A DNA stretch of 64,000 nt from SIG78 sp045635745 (GCA_045635745.1 JAZTWG010000055.1:1-64000); one strand, 5' to 3'. Counted from the first letter of the stretch, positions 52,265-61,099 are shown. Notes: generated by a model from the sequence alone, not told the origin. Numbers and translations are program-made.

Positions 52265-52957
52265 ATGAGCGAAGAATTGAATACAGCGTTTGATCCCAAA
52301 AACAAACTTGCCGCGTTGGCAAAGCGCGCCCAGGTGCGCGATTTTGATATGCTTATAGAAAAATGCACCATGCTTTATCAGATATTGTGCATCGCCAATG
52401 AACAGGTCAATCTCACGCGTATCGATTCCGAAGAGGGGTTCTGGATCAAGCATGTGGCTGATTCTCTGATGCTGGGTGTGGCATTTCCGGATCTTACCCG
52501 CCAGAAGCTGCGCGTGGGCGATATCGGCTGCGGCGCAGGCTTTCCCTCGCTGGTGCTGGCTATGGCGTATCCCGACTGGGAGATCAGCGCTATTGATTCG
52601 GTCGGCAAAAAGACCGCTTTTGTGGAAAGTGCCGCCGTGGGGCTGGAATTGAAAAATCTGGAAGTTATCAATGGCCGGACCCGCGAAATGGGTCATCGGC
52701 CCATGTATCAGAAGAAATTCGATCTTCTGACCGCCCGCGCAGTGGGCGTTATACCCACGATCTATGCCGATGCCCGGCGCCTGATTGCCGATCACGGCCG
52801 CTGGATATTCTACAAAACCCCCGATCAGGCAGCACAGGAATTGGAAACTTTGCGCACCAATCCACCGCCCGGTGCCCGGCTCAAATGGCAGGCTACGCGG
52901 GTGGAAGAACTGCCGGATAATGCCGGCAGCCGCCTCTTTGTATACGCCAAAAGCTGA
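52265..52957 (+). CDS. rsmG: 16S rRNA m7G527 methyltransferase
   Basis: 230-residue SAM methyltransferase (GidB). The motif I GDIGCGAGFPSLVLAMAYPD and the downstream DSVGKKTAFVESAA and TARAVG blocks are diagnostic. The preceding YQILCIANEQVNLTRI is also family typical. The mnmG gene that often accompanies it is absent here. Confidence 0.95.
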   Translation: MSEELNTAFDPKNKLAALAKRAQVRDFDMLIEKCTMLYQILCIANEQVNLTRIDSEEGFWIKHVADSLMLGVAFPDLTRQKLRVGDIGCGAGFPSLVLAMAYPDWEISAIDSVGKKTAFVESAAVGLELKNLEVINGRTREMGHRPMYQKKFDLLTARAVGVIPTIYADARRLIADHGRWIFYKTPDQAAQELETLRTNPPPGARLKWQATRVEELPDNAGSRLFVYAKS

Positions 52958-52960
52958 ACG

Positions 52961-53785
52961 TTACGGTTTGGGGCGCACCCGGCCTTCACCGGCGTACCAC
53001 TTGTCGAGCCGGCTCTGGATGAATTCAATGATATTTTCGTGGATCTCTTTGCCGGAATCAGTAACCATTACCGGTTCTCCGAATTCAAAGTAGACTTCGT
53101 TTTTGCGGCGCACCGGACCCATGTCGCGGATCAGTTTGCCGTTGCCCAGAAAATCGGTTTTAAGCGCCAGCGGCAGCACCGGCACCCCGGCTGATTTGGC
53201 AAGTTTTATGCCAATGGTGTTGAAGTTTTCGGGAATGAACATTTCGCTGCGGGTCGCTTGCGGGAACAATACAATGCTTTTGCCGCGGGCAAGCCGTTCT
53301 TTGCCTTCGGTGAGGACTGCTTTGAAATCGTCGCGGGGATTGACGCGGTCAACGGCAATGGCTTCCAGACTGCGCATGATATCTCCGAAATATTTTACAT
53401 CAAAAAGCGAGCGTTTGATGACAAAAGTGAAATCCAGCCGCGGCCGCATCACCGAATGCAGCAGCGCAGTTTCCAGCAGACTCATGTGATTGGCTACGAT
53501 AACTGCCGGCTGACCGTTGAGTTTGTTTATATTGTCCAGATTACGCAAATGCAGTTTGCCGCCCACAGCTTCCAGCAGCCGGGTGTTTTCGTTGGAAAAC
53601 TCCGTCTGCATAAAGCCGTCAAGCTTTCCGGCCTGACCGCATTTGCCGGTACGCACGAAAACTCCGAAGTTTTTCCAGTAAAAATACCAGCGGCTCCGCA
53701 GCAGCAAATTATCCATAAATGCATGCGGCACATTTTCCGGCGTATCATAATCGTTGGCGGCAAAAAGATAGTTTTCAAGATATTC
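52961..53785 (-). CDS. PlsC-family acyltransferase with altered active-site motifs
   Basis: 274-residue lysophospholipid acyltransferase-type protein. The HX4D catalytic motif appears as NHMSLLE, Glu replacing Asp. The usual FPEGTRS is FPQATRS. The remaining pattern (KRSLFDVKYFGDIMR, VPVLPLALKT) is PlsC-like. It may acylate lysophospholipid or another acceptor, or be catalytically altered. The ATG at 53785 has AAAGG about 10 bp upstream. Convergent with rsmG (3 bp apart). Confidence 0.8.
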   Translation of the reverse strand, partial: EYLENYLFAANDYDTPENVPHAFMDNLLLRSRWYFYWKNFGVFVRTGKCGQAGKLDGFMQTEFSNENTRLLEAVGGKLHLRNLDNINKLNGQPAVIVANHMSLLETALLHSVMRPRLDFTFVIKRSLFDVKYFGDIMRSLEAIAVDRVNPRDDFKAVLTEGKERLARGKSIVLFPQATRSEMFIPENFNTIGIKLAKSAGVPVLPLALKTDFLGNGKLIRDMGPVRRKNEVYFEFGEPVMVTDSGKEIHENIIEFIQSRLDKWYAGEGRVRPKP

Positions 53786-53874
53786 CATAAGTCCAAAACC
53801 TTTCAATAGCAGTAACACTTGGTGCTTAAAATAACATCAAAGCGGTTGTTTTGCAAAAAAAAAAGCTTTTAAAC

Positions 53875-53903
53875 TTGAAAAATTGGAGTTTATGGAGTAT
53901 ATT
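53875..53903 (+). promoter_or_regulatory. rpmE promoter
   Basis: TTGAAA (53875-53880), 17-bp spacer, TATATT (53898-53903), about 65 bp before the ATG. Confidence 0.65.
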
Positions 53904-53967
53904 TAATGCTTACAAGATTGTATTGCAAAGAAAATTTCAACTATAAATAACTATTGGAGAGAAAACA

Positions 53968-54174
53968 ATGAAACAGGATATCCATCCGAATTATGGTCCT
54001 GCCAAGGTCGTCTGCGCTTGCGGCGAAGTCTGGGAAATCAAGTCCACCCGTCCTGAATACAAGGTTGGTATCTGCGCCAAGTGCCACCCGTTCTTCACCG
54101 GTAAGCAGAAGTTTGTTGACACCGCAGGTCGTATCGACAAATTCAACAAGCGTTACGGCAAAAAAGCTGACTGA
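53968..54174 (+). CDS. rpmE: 50S ribosomal protein L31
   Basis: 68-residue bL31 with the zinc-binding type signature: Cys in VVCACGE and CAKCHPFFTGKQK. It starts MKQDIHPNYGPAKV, ending in a short basic tail. GGAGAG precedes the ATG. A terminator separates it from prfA, though rpmE-prfA is a common order. Confidence 0.96.
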   Translation: MKQDIHPNYGPAKVVCACGEVWEIKSTRPEYKVGICAKCHPFFTGKQKFVDTAGRIDKFNKRYGKKAD

Positions 54175-54210
54175 GCTTGTTTTATCCGGGAATATTTTTC
54201 CGGAGGAGAG

Positions 54211-54250
54211 ATCCCGGCAGTTCCGGAAAGGAAGATGCCGGGATTTTTTG
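54211..54250 (+). terminator. Terminator between rpmE and prfA
   Basis: ATCCCGGCA (54211-54219) and TGCCGGGAT (54236-54244), then six T. A smaller TCCGG/CCGGA hairpin precedes it at 54185-54204. Confidence 0.85.
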
Positions 54251-54287
54251 TACAGCATAATTATTTTAGCGAAAGAGCATATTTGCA

Positions 54288-55373
54288 ATGACTCCCGGCG
54301 ATATCGAATTGCACATTGAAAAATTACGCGCGCGTTCGCACGAGCTGGAGCAGGCGCTCGCCGATCCGGCAATCTATCAGAAAAGTGCCGAGTTGAAACG
54401 TGTTTCGCAGGAACACCGTAAACTCAAGGCGCTTTTTGATAATTTTCAGCGCTGGGTCAAAGCTCTTGAAGAGGTCGGTGAAAACGAAGAATTGCTTGCA
54501 GTGGAAGACGATTTTGAACTCCGTGAGCTGGCGGAAGCCGATCTGGCGGCGTTGAAAAGCGAGTGTTCTCTGCTGGAAAACAAGATCCGTCAGGCACTGT
54601 TGCCTGCCGATGAAAACGATTCGCGCAATATCATTGTGGAGATCCGTCCGGCGGCCGGCGGCGACGAAGCGGCGCTTTTTGCCGGAGAACTTTGCCGGGC
54701 ATATATGCGTTATGCCGAAGGCAATGGTTGGAAAGTGGAACTGCTTGAAGAGTGCTCCAGTGATCTGGGCGGAGTGAAGAATGTATCGTTTTCGCTTTCC
54801 GGCGACGATGTCTATATGCACATGAAGTTCGAGAGCGGCGTTCACCGCGTTCAGCGTGTACCGGTAACTGAAACCCAGGGCCGTGTGCATACATCCACTG
54901 TGACTGTGGCGATAATGCCCGAAGCTGAAGCTGTGGAAATAAACATCCGGCCTGAAGATCTGAGGTTCGATGTTTTCCGCTCCAGCGGCCCCGGCGGCCA
55001 GAGCGTGAACACTACCGACAGTGCGGTACGCGTTACTCATATACCTACCGGCGTATCAGTTGCCAGCCAGCAGGAGAAGAGTCAGCACCGCAATAAAGAG
55101 ATCGCTTTGCGTATTCTTTACGCGCGGCTGCTGGAAGCCAAACAGGCTGAAGAAGCCGCCAAACATGCCGCCGATAAACTTTCACAGGTCGGTACCGGTG
55201 ATCGCAGCGAACGCATACGCACCTATAACTTTCCGCAAAACCGCGTGACCGATCACCGTTACAATATCAGCAGTTTCGATCTGCCGGCGATCATGGAAGG
55301 CGAATTTGAACGCATTATCGACCCGATAATGGCGCAGGACAGCGAACAGCGTTTTGAGGCCTTGCAGCAATGA
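54288..55373 (+). CDS. prfA: Peptide chain release factor 1
   Basis: 361-residue class I release factor. The GGQ loop is RSSGPGGQSVNTTDSAVR, and the DRSERIRTYNFPQNRVTDHR block is RF1/RF2 typical. The absence of a frameshift signal marks RF1. prmC in this window would methylate its GGQ glutamine. Confidence 0.96.
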   Translation: MTPGDIELHIEKLRARSHELEQALADPAIYQKSAELKRVSQEHRKLKALFDNFQRWVKALEEVGENEELLAVEDDFELRELAEADLAALKSECSLLENKIRQALLPADENDSRNIIVEIRPAAGGDEAALFAGELCRAYMRYAEGNGWKVELLEECSSDLGGVKNVSFSLSGDDVYMHMKFESGVHRVQRVPVTETQGRVHTSTVTVAIMPEAEAVEINIRPEDLRFDVFRSSGPGGQSVNTTDSAVRVTHIPTGVSVASQQEKSQHRNKEIALRILYARLLEAKQAEEAAKHAADKLSQVGTGDRSERIRTYNFPQNRVTDHRYNISSFDLPAIMEGEFERIIDPIMAQDSEQRFEALQQ

Positions 55374-56272
55374 GCATGATCGCTATCGGCATTATCAGCG
55401 GGCTTGTCACCGCATTTATGCAGTCGTGTTCTTATCTCGGAGGCAGAAGATTTCTCGCCAGAGAGGGCAATGCTGTTCAGCTGATGATCTCATCTTTGAT
55501 AATATGCGGAATCGGCGCATGGATGCTGCTGCCGTTTTACTGGATGCCCGAAAAATATTTCACCTGGGAAATGGCAATGTGGGTATTGTTGACCGATGGC
55601 GGTTTTCTGATTGGGCAATGGGGATTTTTCAATGCACAAAAGCATATTGAATCCAGCCGGATCGCTTCGCTGTTGGGGCTGAAAGTTCTGGCCGTAACCG
55701 TATTGACCATGATTTTTCTGGGCGCCCGTTACACCATACTGCAATATACTGCGATCGCCGCCGCGGCAGCGGCGGCGGTGCTGTTGGATTGGGGCAAAGG
55801 CAAACTGGACTGGAAAGGTATGAATTTTCTGCTGACAGCTCTGCTGGGATACGCGTCGTCGGATCTGGGGGTGCAGCAGGTGGTCAAACTTATCGGCGGC
55901 GATGATCCCATTGCCAGAGGCATGGCCGGTTATACACTTACTTACGGTGCCATGCTGATCGGTGCGCTGGCGGTCATGCCTTTATTCAACGTAAAGTGGA
56001 AAATGGTCAAAGGAGCGTTGCCGCAAGGTGTTTGCTGGGTGGTTTCCATGTGGGGGTTGTATGTATGTTTCGGTTTGCTGGGGGCTGCATTCGGCAATGT
56101 CATTCAAGCCAGCCGCGGCGTTATATCGCTTATACTTGGAATAATATTGAGCTTTTTTGCAATTCAAGGTTTGGAACAACAGCAAAGCGTGGTTGTATGG
56201 CTGCGTAAAACGGCCGCGGCTCTGCTGATGTTCGGCGCAATAGTTTTGTACGCTTTAGCTGCGAAAGGATAA
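55370..56272 (+). CDS. DMT/EamA-like transporter
   Basis: 300-residue membrane protein with about ten helices in two inverted halves, typical of the drug/metabolite transporter fold. The first-half end has IESSRIASLLGLKVLAVTVLTMIFLG. Its start overlaps the prfA stop by 4 bp (ATGA). The substrate is unknown. A nickel or cofactor-precursor role because of the larC neighbour would be speculation. Confidence 0.75.
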   Translation: MSMIAIGIISGLVTAFMQSCSYLGGRRFLAREGNAVQLMISSLIICGIGAWMLLPFYWMPEKYFTWEMAMWVLLTDGGFLIGQWGFFNAQKHIESSRIASLLGLKVLAVTVLTMIFLGARYTILQYTAIAAAAAAAVLLDWGKGKLDWKGMNFLLTALLGYASSDLGVQQVVKLIGGDDPIARGMAGYTLTYGAMLIGALAVMPLFNVKWKMVKGALPQGVCWVVSMWGLYVCFGLLGAAFGNVIQASRGVISLILGIILSFFAIQGLEQQQSVVVWLRKTAAALLMFGAIVLYALAAKG

Positions 56273-56278
56273 CATTTT

Positions 56279-57520
56279 ATGGGTAAGACTCTCTACTTGG
56301 AAGGCGCTTCCGGCATATCCGGCGATATGACCGTAGCGGCATTGCTGGATTTGGGCGGCAATCAGGAAAAAATGCTGGATGTTCTGCAAAGTCTGCCTAT
56401 GCACGATGAATTCCACTGCCATATAGCGAGAGCTGAATCATACGGCATTGCCGGCTGTAATTTCAATGTACACTGCCACAGCAGCGAAGATCATCACCAC
56501 AAGGACCACCACCACGATCACGATCATCATTACGAAGAACACCATCATCACGCCCACCATGAGCATCGCAATCTGAATGATGTATTGAATATACTCAAGC
56601 AGGCAAAAATGAGCGAAAAAGCTTATATGCTTGCTGAAAAAATATTCCGCATTGTGGCTGAAGCCGAAGCCAGAGCCCACGGTCTGGAGATAGAAAAAGT
56701 CCATTTTCACGAAGTCGGCGCGGTCGATTCGATTGTGGATATTGCCGCTGCGGCAGTATTGCTCGATGATCTTGATATAACCGACTGCGTGGTGCAGAGT
56801 CTTGCAGAAGGCAGCGGCTATGTAAATTGTCAGCACGGCAGATTGCCGGTGCCGGTGCCGGCGGTGCTGAATATAGCTCAAATGCATGATATTGTATTGA
56901 AAAATATTCCGGTAAACGGCGAAATGGTCACTCCCACCGGTATAGCCATTGCTGCGGCGGTGCGGACAAAAAATGCGCTGCCGGAAAATTATCGGATCAA
57001 AGCGATAGGTGTCGGGGTAGGCAAGCGTGATTTCGGGCACGCCAATATTTTGCGGGCCATGATCATCGAAGATTGTAATATGAAACCGGATCATGTAATG
57101 GTTCTGGAATGCAATATCGACGATTGCTCCGGCGAAATGCTGGGTATGGCAATGGAAAAGCTTTTTGAAGCCGGTGCGCTGGATGTAACTTATACTCCGT
57201 GTTTCATGAAAAAAAACCGTCCCGCATATCAAATGCAGCTCATAGCCCCCTCCGCATTGGCCGATAAGTTGGAATATCTGATTTTTGAAAATACCACCAC
57301 CATCGGCGTAAGACGTTATCCGGTTGAACGCAGCTGTATGCAGCGGTGCAATATCCAACTGAAAACACCCTATGGAATTGTGGATGCCAAAAAGTGCTGC
57401 TGGCAGGATATAACGCGTATTTATCCGGAGTTTGAAAGCGTTAAACTGGCCGCGAATAAGAGTGGCGCAGCTTACAAAGAAGTCTTCGATTCGGCCGTAA
57501 AAGCGGCCGCTGAATTATGA
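56279..57520 (+). CDS. larC: LarC-type nickel insertion protein, single-frame, His-rich
   Basis: 413-residue CTP-dependent nickel insertase for the nickel-pincer cofactor. It starts YLEGASGISGDMTVAALLDLG and has FHEVGAVDSIVDIAAAAVLLDDL and NIDDCSGEMLGMAMEKLFEAGALDV. Residues 65-96 form a histidine-rich stretch (over 15 His), a likely nickel store. In Lactiplantibacillus larC is split and joined by programmed frameshift; here it is one continuous frame. It lies 6 bp after the DMT gene and overlaps the next by 4 bp. Confidence 0.92.
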   Translation: MGKTLYLEGASGISGDMTVAALLDLGGNQEKMLDVLQSLPMHDEFHCHIARAESYGIAGCNFNVHCHSSEDHHHKDHHHDHDHHYEEHHHHAHHEHRNLNDVLNILKQAKMSEKAYMLAEKIFRIVAEAEARAHGLEIEKVHFHEVGAVDSIVDIAAAAVLLDDLDITDCVVQSLAEGSGYVNCQHGRLPVPVPAVLNIAQMHDIVLKNIPVNGEMVTPTGIAIAAAVRTKNALPENYRIKAIGVGVGKRDFGHANILRAMIIEDCNMKPDHVMVLECNIDDCSGEMLGMAMEKLFEAGALDVTYTPCFMKKNRPAYQMQLIAPSALADKLEYLIFENTTTIGVRRYPVERSCMQRCNIQLKTPYGIVDAKKCCWQDITRIYPEFESVKLAANKSGAAYKEVFDSAVKAAAEL

Positions 57521-58224
57521 AAAAAGTCATGCCGTATCATGCGGTGATACTGCCGGCATTCAAGCCGTCGGAAATCCTGGTGGAACTGGTAAACGATCTG
57601 CGAGCTGCGCTTGATATATTGATCGTGGTGGTCAATGACGGCAGTTCGGAAACATATGAGCATATATTTACACAATTGCGTGCGGTAAATGTGGTTGTGT
57701 TGGAGCACAGTCGAAATTGCGGCAAGGGCAGGGCGCTTAAAAGTGCATTTGAATATATATTGCAGAATCATCCGCAAATTTCCGGCGCAGTTACCGCCGA
57801 TGCCGATGGGCAGCACCGGGTGGCTGACATAATAAAATGTATTGAAACCCTCGATCGCTGTCCGGACAATCTTATCATCGGCAGCCGCGACCTTACCGCG
57901 CCGCAAGTGCCGTGGAAAAGCCGGTTCGGCAACCGGGTTTGCAGCTGGCTTTTCAAATTGCGCTATGACATCCGGCTGAACGACACGCAATGCGGATTGC
58001 GCGGTATTCCGGCAGAATTTATGCAAATACTGCTCGATGTCTCCGGCGAAAGATATGAGTTTGAAAGCTCCATGCTGAAAGCTGCGCGCAATTCTGCACA
58101 TCGCGTGTTTCCGTTCAGAGAAATACCCATCGAAGCTGTTTATGAACCGGGCAACCCCACGTCGCATTTGAAAATTTTTCAGGATTCACAAAAAATTCTG
58201 GCGGCAATCTTGAAAAATAAGTAA
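57517..58224 (+). CDS. Family 2 glycosyltransferase
   Basis: 235-residue GT-A enzyme resembling polyprenyl-phosphate sugar transferases. It has ILPAFKPSE, VVVNDGSS, and the donor/metal motif ADADGQH, followed by GSRDLTAPQVPWKSRFGNRV. No C-terminal membrane segment. It overlaps larC by 4 bp. It may make a lipid-linked sugar. Confidence 0.85.
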   Translation: MKKVMPYHAVILPAFKPSEILVELVNDLRAALDILIVVVNDGSSETYEHIFTQLRAVNVVVLEHSRNCGKGRALKSAFEYILQNHPQISGAVTADADGQHRVADIIKCIETLDRCPDNLIIGSRDLTAPQVPWKSRFGNRVCSWLFKLRYDIRLNDTQCGLRGIPAEFMQILLDVSGERYEFESSMLKAARNSAHRVFPFREIPIEAVYEPGNPTSHLKIFQDSQKILAAILKNK

Positions 58225-58290
58225 AGAGTTATATATTATATTCCAAAATAAGACCATATACCTTAAATACTTTAATACAGGGAAAAAATT

Positions 58291-59295
58291 ATGCTTAAAA
58301 ATGCGGAAATCAAACCCATTACAGGTACTTTTGTCAATATGCTCATCTCCGATACCGGGATCGTCAATGGCGGTCTCAAAGAATGGGAACAGGATTTCAA
58401 GATGATGAAAGCCATCGGTATGGATCAGCTTTTTATCATCCGTACCGAAGTCGAGCAGAATGGTGTTTTCCTTTCTGCCGAAGACCCCCGCTCGACCACC
58501 TGGCCGGAAGACGAAAATCTGTTGGATATGGTTTTCCGCCTTGGCGATAAATATGATATGACCGTATTTCTTGGCGGCCCCCAGAATATCACCAATCTGC
58601 ACATGGGCGATTGGCAGAAAGAAGTCGATGACAACAAGCGATATTATGACCGCACCGTGGCCAAATACAAGCATCACAAATGTTTCAAGGGCTTGTATGT
58701 AACGCTCGAAGCCCTGCCGTGGCACTTCAACTTTCTGGATATTTGTACTGAAGTACTCAAATATATGCGCGCCAATTACCCGGATATGAAAACATTTATG
58801 AGCCCGACTTTCTGCGGCCCGTGGGGCAATATGACCCGCCAATACACTCCCGATGAGTGGGTGGATATATATGGCAGATATTTCTTTGAACGTATTGCCG
58901 GTATGCTTGACTACTGCGCCCCGCAGGACAAAATTGCTGCTCCGGCATGTCATTACGGCGAAATTCAGGACAACGGCTTGACTGAATGGTACACCAAGGT
59001 CGGCAAGCTCTTCGATAAGTGCGGTATCGAGTTGTGGAGCAATATTGAAACTTTCCAGCGCCCGTTCCCGGGACACGGCGAACCCAAAGGCGTTTTCCGG
59101 CAGGGCGATTACCGCACGCTTTATATGAAACTTTCTGAAGCTTCGCCGTTGGTCAAGCGCATTATCACTTACGAATATTTCAGTTGCATGAGTCCCAATA
59201 CGGAGTGGGGATCGAGCAGAAGATTGTTGGCGCGTTATCTCGAAATACTCGGCCGCGATACGGCAATCATCGACGAAATCTACCCTATTAAGTAA
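58291..59295 (+). CDS. DUF4434-family TIM-barrel protein
   Basis: 334 residues matching the DUF4434 pattern: GTFVNMLISDTGIVNGGLKEWEQDFKMMK at the start, then FIIRTEVEQ, FLGGPQ, LEALPWHFN and a late NIETFQRPFPG. Carboxylates at strand ends suggest a glycoside-hydrolase-like barrel. No signal peptide. Its last codons lie in a 12-bp inverted repeat (59287-59298), the mate of which is at 59401-59412. Confidence 0.8.
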   Translation: MLKNAEIKPITGTFVNMLISDTGIVNGGLKEWEQDFKMMKAIGMDQLFIIRTEVEQNGVFLSAEDPRSTTWPEDENLLDMVFRLGDKYDMTVFLGGPQNITNLHMGDWQKEVDDNKRYYDRTVAKYKHHKCFKGLYVTLEALPWHFNFLDICTEVLKYMRANYPDMKTFMSPTFCGPWGNMTRQYTPDEWVDIYGRYFFERIAGMLDYCAPQDKIAAPACHYGEIQDNGLTEWYTKVGKLFDKCGIELWSNIETFQRPFPGHGEPKGVFRQGDYRTLYMKLSEASPLVKRIITYEYFSCMSPNTEWGSSRRLLARYLEILGRDTAIIDEIYPIK

Positions 59296-59412
59296 GGGCT
59301 TGCGGCATATCTCGCGCCTCAGCGGCGTCAGTTGCTCAGTTGTGTACAAAGGTACACGCCTTCGCTGCCGCCTTGCTGAAACGCGACCTATGCTCACAAT
59401 CCCTTACTTAAT
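59287..59412. repeat. 12-bp perfect inverted repeat after DUF4434
   Basis: ATTAAGTAAGGG (59287-59298) and CCCTTACTTAAT (59401-59412) enclose 102 bp including the first of two related 69-bp repeats. The left arm contains the DUF4434 stop codon. The form recalls a small non-autonomous element. Confidence 0.6.
59302..59370. repeat. 69-bp repeat, copy 1
   Basis: Aligns without gaps to 59427-59495. Both contain the block GTCAGTTGCT, then GTTGTGTACAAAGGTACACG and CCTTCGCTGCCG. The centre GTGTAC-AAAG-GTACAC is a palindrome. Confidence 0.7.
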
Positions 59413-59426
59413 CCAGTCGGCGTTTT

Positions 59427-59495
59427 GCGGCATGTTTTGTGCCCTGTCGGCGTCAGTTGCTTTGTTGTGTACAAAGGTACACGCCTTCGCTGCCG
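59427..59495. repeat. 69-bp repeat, copy 2
   Basis: Second copy, same length, most identical in its last 45 bp. The region 59296-59602 holds no convincing gene; short open frames across the repeats are a by-product of the repeat sequence. Confidence 0.7.
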
Positions 59496-59554
59496 ATGGA
59501 GAAATCAGAGCAAATCTGTAATGTGCCGGAAGATTTTTCGCATCTGCAAAATGC

Positions 59555-59589
59555 AAAAAGCCGGCAGCAGGAGTGATCCTGTTGCCGGC
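59555..59589 (-). terminator. Terminator after pdxT
   Basis: GCCGGCAGCAGGA (59560-59572) and TCCTGTTGCCGGC (59577-59589), 4-nt loop, one G-U pair; on the minus strand followed by five T. It closes the pdxS-pdxT unit. Confidence 0.9.
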
Positions 59590-59602
59590 GGGCATGATAA
59601 AA

Positions 59603-60166
59603 TCAAAGCATTTCCTGCAGGAAATATTCTGCTATCCGGCAATCGCTGCCGAGTTCCGGATGAAAAGTCATTGCCAGCTGTTTACCCTGGCGGACGGCGG
59701 TTATCCTTCCCTCATGCTCGGACAGAACTTCCACGCCGGGAACACAGAACTCTATCTGCGGAGCGCGGATAAAGCTCATGGATACATTCTTGATTCCGGC
59801 AAATGTACCGTTTGTGCAAAAACTGCTCAACTGTCTGCCGTAAGCATTGCGCCGGACCGAGATACCCATAGTTCCGAGATGGATCGTCGGATCATCCAGC
59901 AGCTGCTGGGCAAGCAGTATCGATCCGGCACAGGTCGCCATGACCGGCAGCCCTGCCAGAATACGGGAACGGATTTCATCAAACATATCCAGCTCCCGCA
60001 GCAGCTTACCCTGAACTGTGCTTTCGCCGCCGGGCAGAATAAGTGCATCGAAATCTTTTTGAAGATCACTTTTCTGCCGCAGCTGACAGGTCGGAACATT
60101 CATGCGTTTGAAGACCGCCTCGTGTTCCTCAAAATCCCCCTGCAGGGCAAGGACCGCTATCTGCAT
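59603..60166 (-). CDS. pdxT: Pyridoxal 5'-phosphate synthase glutaminase subunit
   Basis: 187-residue glutaminase that supplies ammonia to PdxS. The catalytic triad is Cys79 in ATCAG, His169 and Glu171 in FHPEL; LPGGEST at 44-50 is typical. Its start overlaps the pdxS stop by one base. Confidence 0.96.
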   Translation of the reverse strand: MQIAVLALQGDFEEHEAVFKRMNVPTCQLRQKSDLQKDFDALILPGGESTVQGKLLRELDMFDEIRSRILAGLPVMATCAGSILLAQQLLDDPTIHLGTMGISVRRNAYGRQLSSFCTNGTFAGIKNVSMSFIRAPQIEFCVPGVEVLSEHEGRITAVRQGKQLAMTFHPELGSDCRIAEYFLQEML

Positions 60167-61041
60167 TAAATACCCCGTTCTTCCATGATGATCTTGATTT
60201 CATCGGGATTGATGCCGACCATTGCTTCGCCCAGACCGCAGGAAAGATCGGCCAGCATGCCATAATCCTGATAGTTGGTGACCGCTTTGACGATCGCTGC
60301 AGCGCGTTTGGCTGGATCGCCGGATTTGAAGATACCGGAACCGACAAATACACCTTCGGCGCCCAACAGCATCATCAGAGCCGCATCAGCCGGAGTGGCC
60401 ACGCCGCCGGCGGCAAAGTTCACTACCGGCAGTTTACCGTTTTTGTGCACATACATAAGCAGATCAAAGGGTACCTGCAGCTGTTTGGCTGCTTCGTAAA
60501 GTTCATCTTCAGCCATATTGGCAACCCGACGGATCTCCTGGTTCATTTTGCGCATGTGGCGTACAGCCTGCACTACGTCGCCGGTACCGGGTTCGCCCTT
60601 GGTACGGATCATGGCGGCGCCTTCATTGATGCGGCGCAAAGCTTCGCCAAGGTCTCTGGCTCCGCAGACAAACGGCACTTTGAACGCGCGCTTATCCACA
60701 TGATAAATATCATCGGCCGGGCTCAAGACTTCGCTTTCATCGATATAGTCGATTTCGATGGCTTCCAGAATTCTGGCTTCAGCAATGTGTCCGATACGGC
60801 ACTTGGCCATCACCGGAATGGAAACGGCATCCTGAATGCCTTTGATCATGCCCGGATCGCTCATGCGGGAGACTCCGCCGGCCGCACGGATGTCTGCGGG
60901 AATACGTTCCAACGCCATAACCGCGCAAGCTCCGGCATCTTCCGCAATTTTAGCCTGTTCGGGGGTGGTCACATCCATGATTACGCCGCCTTTGAGCATA
61001 CGGGCGAGGTCGCAATTCAATTCATACTGTTCGTTCTGCAT
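60166..61041 (-). CDS. pdxS: Pyridoxal 5'-phosphate synthase lyase subunit
   Basis: 291-residue TIM-barrel synthase making PLP from ribose 5-phosphate, glyceraldehyde 3-phosphate and ammonia (DXP-independent route). Key residues: Asp23 in IMDV, Lys80 in VMAKCRIGH, Lys148 in RTKGEPGTG. AAGGAG precedes the ATG. Probably controlled by the divergent MocR-type gene. Confidence 0.97.
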   Translation of the reverse strand: MQNEQYELNCDLARMLKGGVIMDVTTPEQAKIAEDAGACAVMALERIPADIRAAGGVSRMSDPGMIKGIQDAVSIPVMAKCRIGHIAEARILEAIEIDYIDESEVLSPADDIYHVDKRAFKVPFVCGARDLGEALRRINEGAAMIRTKGEPGTGDVVQAVRHMRKMNQEIRRVANMAEDELYEAAKQLQVPFDLLMYVHKNGKLPVVNFAAGGVATPADAALMMLLGAEGVFVGSGIFKSGDPAKRAAAIVKAVTNYQDYGMLADLSCGLGEAMVGINPDEIKIIMEERGI

Positions 61042-61056
61042 TTTTTTCTCCTTATT

Positions 61057-61075
61057 TTTGAGTTTGAGATTTGAC
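61057..61075 (+). promoter_or_regulatory. Tandem TTTGA repeats in the pdxS/regulator gap
   Basis: TTTGAG (61057-61062), TTTGAG (61063-61068) and TTTGAC (61070-61075) in a row, the last overlapping the -35 box of the regulator gene. MocR-type regulators often bind direct repeats, so this is a candidate site. Confidence 0.4.
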
Positions 61076-61099
61076 TTTAATATAATCTGCGGCTATATT
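61071..61099 (+). promoter_or_regulatory. Promoter of the MocR-type gene
   Basis: TTGACT (61071-61076), 17-bp spacer, TATATT (61094-61099), only 21 bp before the ATG at 61121. No ribosome site is visible in the short leader. Confidence 0.65.

Noticed and set aside
59300..59595. Short open frames across the 69-bp repeats
   Set aside because: Their sequence follows from the repeats, occurs on both strands, and has no ribosome site.
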